DNA of 15,776 nt from WHSY01 sp050700385 (lineage in GTDB: Bacteria > Actinomycetota > Actinomycetes > Mycobacteriales > Pseudonocardiaceae), in the NCBI GenBank assembly GCA_050700385.1, contig JBOHGT010000099.1:1-15776 (forward strand), given 5' to 3'. How positions within the stretch are numbered: position 1 is the first letter of the stretch; every line of letters starts with the position of its first letter. The notes beneath the pieces were generated by a model. That model was not told where the DNA came from. It did not search any database and saw nothing but the letters and a program-made list of their open reading frames with translations. This document shows, one piece after another, positions 14,003 to 15,776 of the stretch. Both the position numbers and the translations under genes were made by a program.

Positions 14003-15736
14003 GTGCTGAGAGTCCTTCGGGGTGCGCCGGTGACCGCGTTGCTGCTCGCCGCCGCGCTGAGCTTCTCCGGTGCGACGGTGTCTGCGCAGCCACCGGAGCC
14101 GGTCGACCCCGGGGACAACTTCTCCAACACCAACCCGGGGCCGTCGGCGGCGGGCAGCGACGGGCCGCCGACCGCGTTGCGGGTGCCGCTGCTGGAGCGT
14201 CCCGGCCCAGTGGCCGGGGCCGCGCCCGCTCAGGTCGCTCCGCTCGCGCTGCCGATCGGCGGCAAGGGGCCGGTCGGCTACGAGCACTACCGCAGGCTCG
14301 ACGCGCTGCCGGGGCTGCCCGTCGGCGCGCGGACGCTGCAGTTCTCCAGCCACGACACCACCGGTGGCAACGACGACGGCTTCTCCGGCCGGTTCTCCTG
14401 CCTGCGGGTGGATCCGGACGGCTGCGTGGTCGCCGAGCGGCAGGGTGCCGGCGAGCTCGGCTCGATCTGGTTCACCCGCGACGCCGGCGATGTCCGGGGC
14501 ACGGGGAACATCAAGATCGAGCTGGACGGTCGCACGGTGCTCAACGCCCCGCTGCAGGACGTGGTCGACGGGCGGCTCGGCGCACCGTTCGTGTTCCCGC
14601 TGGTGGCCAATGCCGACCTGTCGTCGGGCGGTGTGTACATCAAGGTGCCGATGCCCTTCCGCGAGTCGATGCGGATCACCACGCAGCACAACCCGTTCTT
14701 CCACCACGTCACCTACCGGGCGTTCGACGACGCCGCCGGGGTGGCGACCTTCAACCCGGCCGATCCGGCCCTCGACGTGATCGACAACCTGCGCAATGCC
14801 GGGTTCCGCGACCCCAAGCTCGCCGCGCCGGGGGCCCAGCGGATCGGCGGGCCGTTCGGCGGCGTGGCGCCGGGGCAGGGCGTGCAGCTCGGCAGTATCA
14901 CCGGAGCCGGGTCGATCTCCGAGCTGCGGCTGCGGATACCGCAGATCGTGCCCGGTGATCCGGTCAGCGACCAGATCCTGGCCGGCGCCCGGCTGCGGCT
15001 GCGATTCGACGGTATGCCCACCGTGGACGTGCCGCTCGGCGAGTTCTTCGGTTCCGGGCTGGGCGAGTACGAGGTGCGCTCGCTGTTCCACGCCATGGAG
15101 ACCGCGCCGGACGGCTGGTACACCTCCTGGTGGCCGATGCCCTACGCGACCGGCGCCACCGTCGAGCTGGTCAACGGGTCGCCGCACACCATCTCCGGCG
15201 GCGAGGCGCAGCTGGTGCACGCACCCTCGCAGCAGTGGATGACGGACCTGAGCCCGGCCGGCGGCGCCGGCTACTTCGGCGCCGAGTGGCGGCGCGGTGA
15301 GACCACCGCGGGGCAGGACTGGGTGCTCACCGACGAGCTGGGGCGGGGCAAGTACCTCGGCGCGACCTCCACGATGATCGGTCTCACCCCGGGCGACGGA
15401 TCGCCGTTCAACAACATCCGCGGCTACCTCGAGGGTGACGAACGAGCCATCGTGGACGGTGTGGGTACGACGCTGCACGGCACCGGCACCGAGGACTACT
15501 TCGAGGGCGGCTGGTACTTCAACCGCGGCCCGTTCACCAACCCGCAGAACGGCAACACCGCGCACGAGCTACGAGCGCCCGGCTGCCCGTTCTCCTGCGA
15601 CAGCGCCTACCGGACCATGGTCACTGACGCCATCCCGTACCAGGCCCGGATGCAGTTCAGCATGGAGCACGGCGGGTCCAACAACATGCCCGCGCTCTAC
15701 AGCACCGTCGCCTTCCACTACGGCAAGCTCGGCTAG
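14003..15736 (+). CDS. secreted DUF2961 / GH172 family glycoside hydrolase
   Basis: A 577-residue protein with an N-terminal secretion signal (LRVLRGAPVTALLLAAALSF, cleavage likely after ATVSA, about residue 28) and a Pro/Gly/Ala-rich linker. The DUF2961 domain begins near residue 100 (LDALPGLPVGARTLQFSSHD) and continues through GELGSIWFTRDAGDVRGTGN and MRITTQHNPFFHHVTYR. Candidate catalytic acids are E477 in GYLEGDE and E497 in HGTGTEDYFEGGW, spaced like the glutamate pair of the characterised bifidobacterial GH172 enzyme; this mapping is my inference. Known GH172 members cleave alpha-D-fructofuranosides (difructose anhydride) or alpha-D-arabinofuranosides of mycobacterial-type arabinan. GTG 14003 is chosen because AGGGGA (13991-13996) sits 6 bases upstream; ATG 13988 and TTG 13985 are alternatives. 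Its position after a CUT2 importer suggests it feeds that transporter. Confidence 0.88.
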   Translation: MLRVLRGAPVTALLLAAALSFSGATVSAQPPEPVDPGDNFSNTNPGPSAAGSDGPPTALRVPLLERPGPVAGAAPAQVAPLALPIGGKGPVGYEHYRRLDALPGLPVGARTLQFSSHDTTGGNDDGFSGRFSCLRVDPDGCVVAERQGAGELGSIWFTRDAGDVRGTGNIKIELDGRTVLNAPLQDVVDGRLGAPFVFPLVANADLSSGGVYIKVPMPFRESMRITTQHNPFFHHVTYRAFDDAAGVATFNPADPALDVIDNLRNAGFRDPKLAAPGAQRIGGPFGGVAPGQGVQLGSITGAGSISELRLRIPQIVPGDPVSDQILAGARLRLRFDGMPTVDVPLGEFFGSGLGEYEVRSLFHAMETAPDGWYTSWWPMPYATGATVELVNGSPHTISGGEAQLVHAPSQQWMTDLSPAGGAGYFGAEWRRGETTAGQDWVLTDELGRGKYLGATSTMIGLTPGDGSPFNNIRGYLEGDERAIVDGVGTTLHGTGTEDYFEGGWYFNRGPFTNPQNGNTAHELRAPGCPFSCDSAYRTMVTDAIPYQARMQFSMEHGGSNNMPALYSTVAFHYGKLG

Positions 15737-15776
15737 CCCTCCTCCGGGGTCGTGAATGATTTCGGTAGCGATAGCT

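Noticed and set aside
13889..15565. Minus-strand ORF of 558 codons
   Set aside because: It is the antisense of the GH172 gene, with no recognisable domain; a GC-driven open frame.
1..15776. CRISPR arrays, tRNA or rRNA genes
   Set aside because: No regularly spaced repeats and no tRNA- or rRNA-like sequence were seen by eye.

Overview
The window is very GC-rich, uses GTG starts freely, and its proteins have actinobacterial signatures (DUF1206, GPP34, lipoprotein sugar-binding protein, leaderless-looking promoters). I infer a filamentous actinomycete, plausibly Pseudonocardiaceae; the genus is a guess and no rRNA or marker gene confirms it.

Left edge (2-2394): the last two genes of a Wadjet-type plasmid-defence operon, the C-terminal part of the SMC-like ATPase JetC and the complete nuclease subunit JetD, overlapping by 10 bp. 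JetA and JetB should lie just outside the window. A GPP34 (GOLPH3-like) gene follows at 2454-3137.

Middle (about 3140-8770): an accessory stretch of small, partial and broken genes. It holds an unrecognised ORF (3150-3440), a small coiled-coil protein (3493-3720), a remnant of a Tn3-family transposase (3811-3939) directly in front of an intact type 1 isopentenyl-diphosphate isomerase (idi, 4018-4581), a frameshifted coiled-coil gene, a 110-bp MITE-like element (4969-5078), a frameshifted gene coding for HTH, membrane helix and ricin-type lectin (minus strand), a lower-GC gene for a small secreted protein, a strong hairpin, an XRE regulator with a helical-repeat domain (minus strand), and a divergent frameshifted cysteine-cluster gene followed by small ORFs. 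At least three, perhaps four, genes here carry what look like single-base indels, while the larger genes on both sides are intact. This suggests local decay and past element insertion.

Right part (8875-15736): a DUF1206 membrane protein and an MmcQ/YjbR protein, then an intact carbohydrate module. It consists of a CUT2 (ribose-type) ABC importer in the order ATPase, permease, lipoprotein binding protein (10192-13851), followed on the same strand by a secreted DUF2961 / GH172 glycoside hydrolase (14003-15736). Characterised GH172 enzymes act on alpha-D-arabinofuranosides or alpha-D-fructofuranosides. The simplest model is that the enzyme releases a furanose sugar outside the cell and the importer takes it up. 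This pairing, and the HTH-membrane-lectin protein, are the most interesting items in the window.
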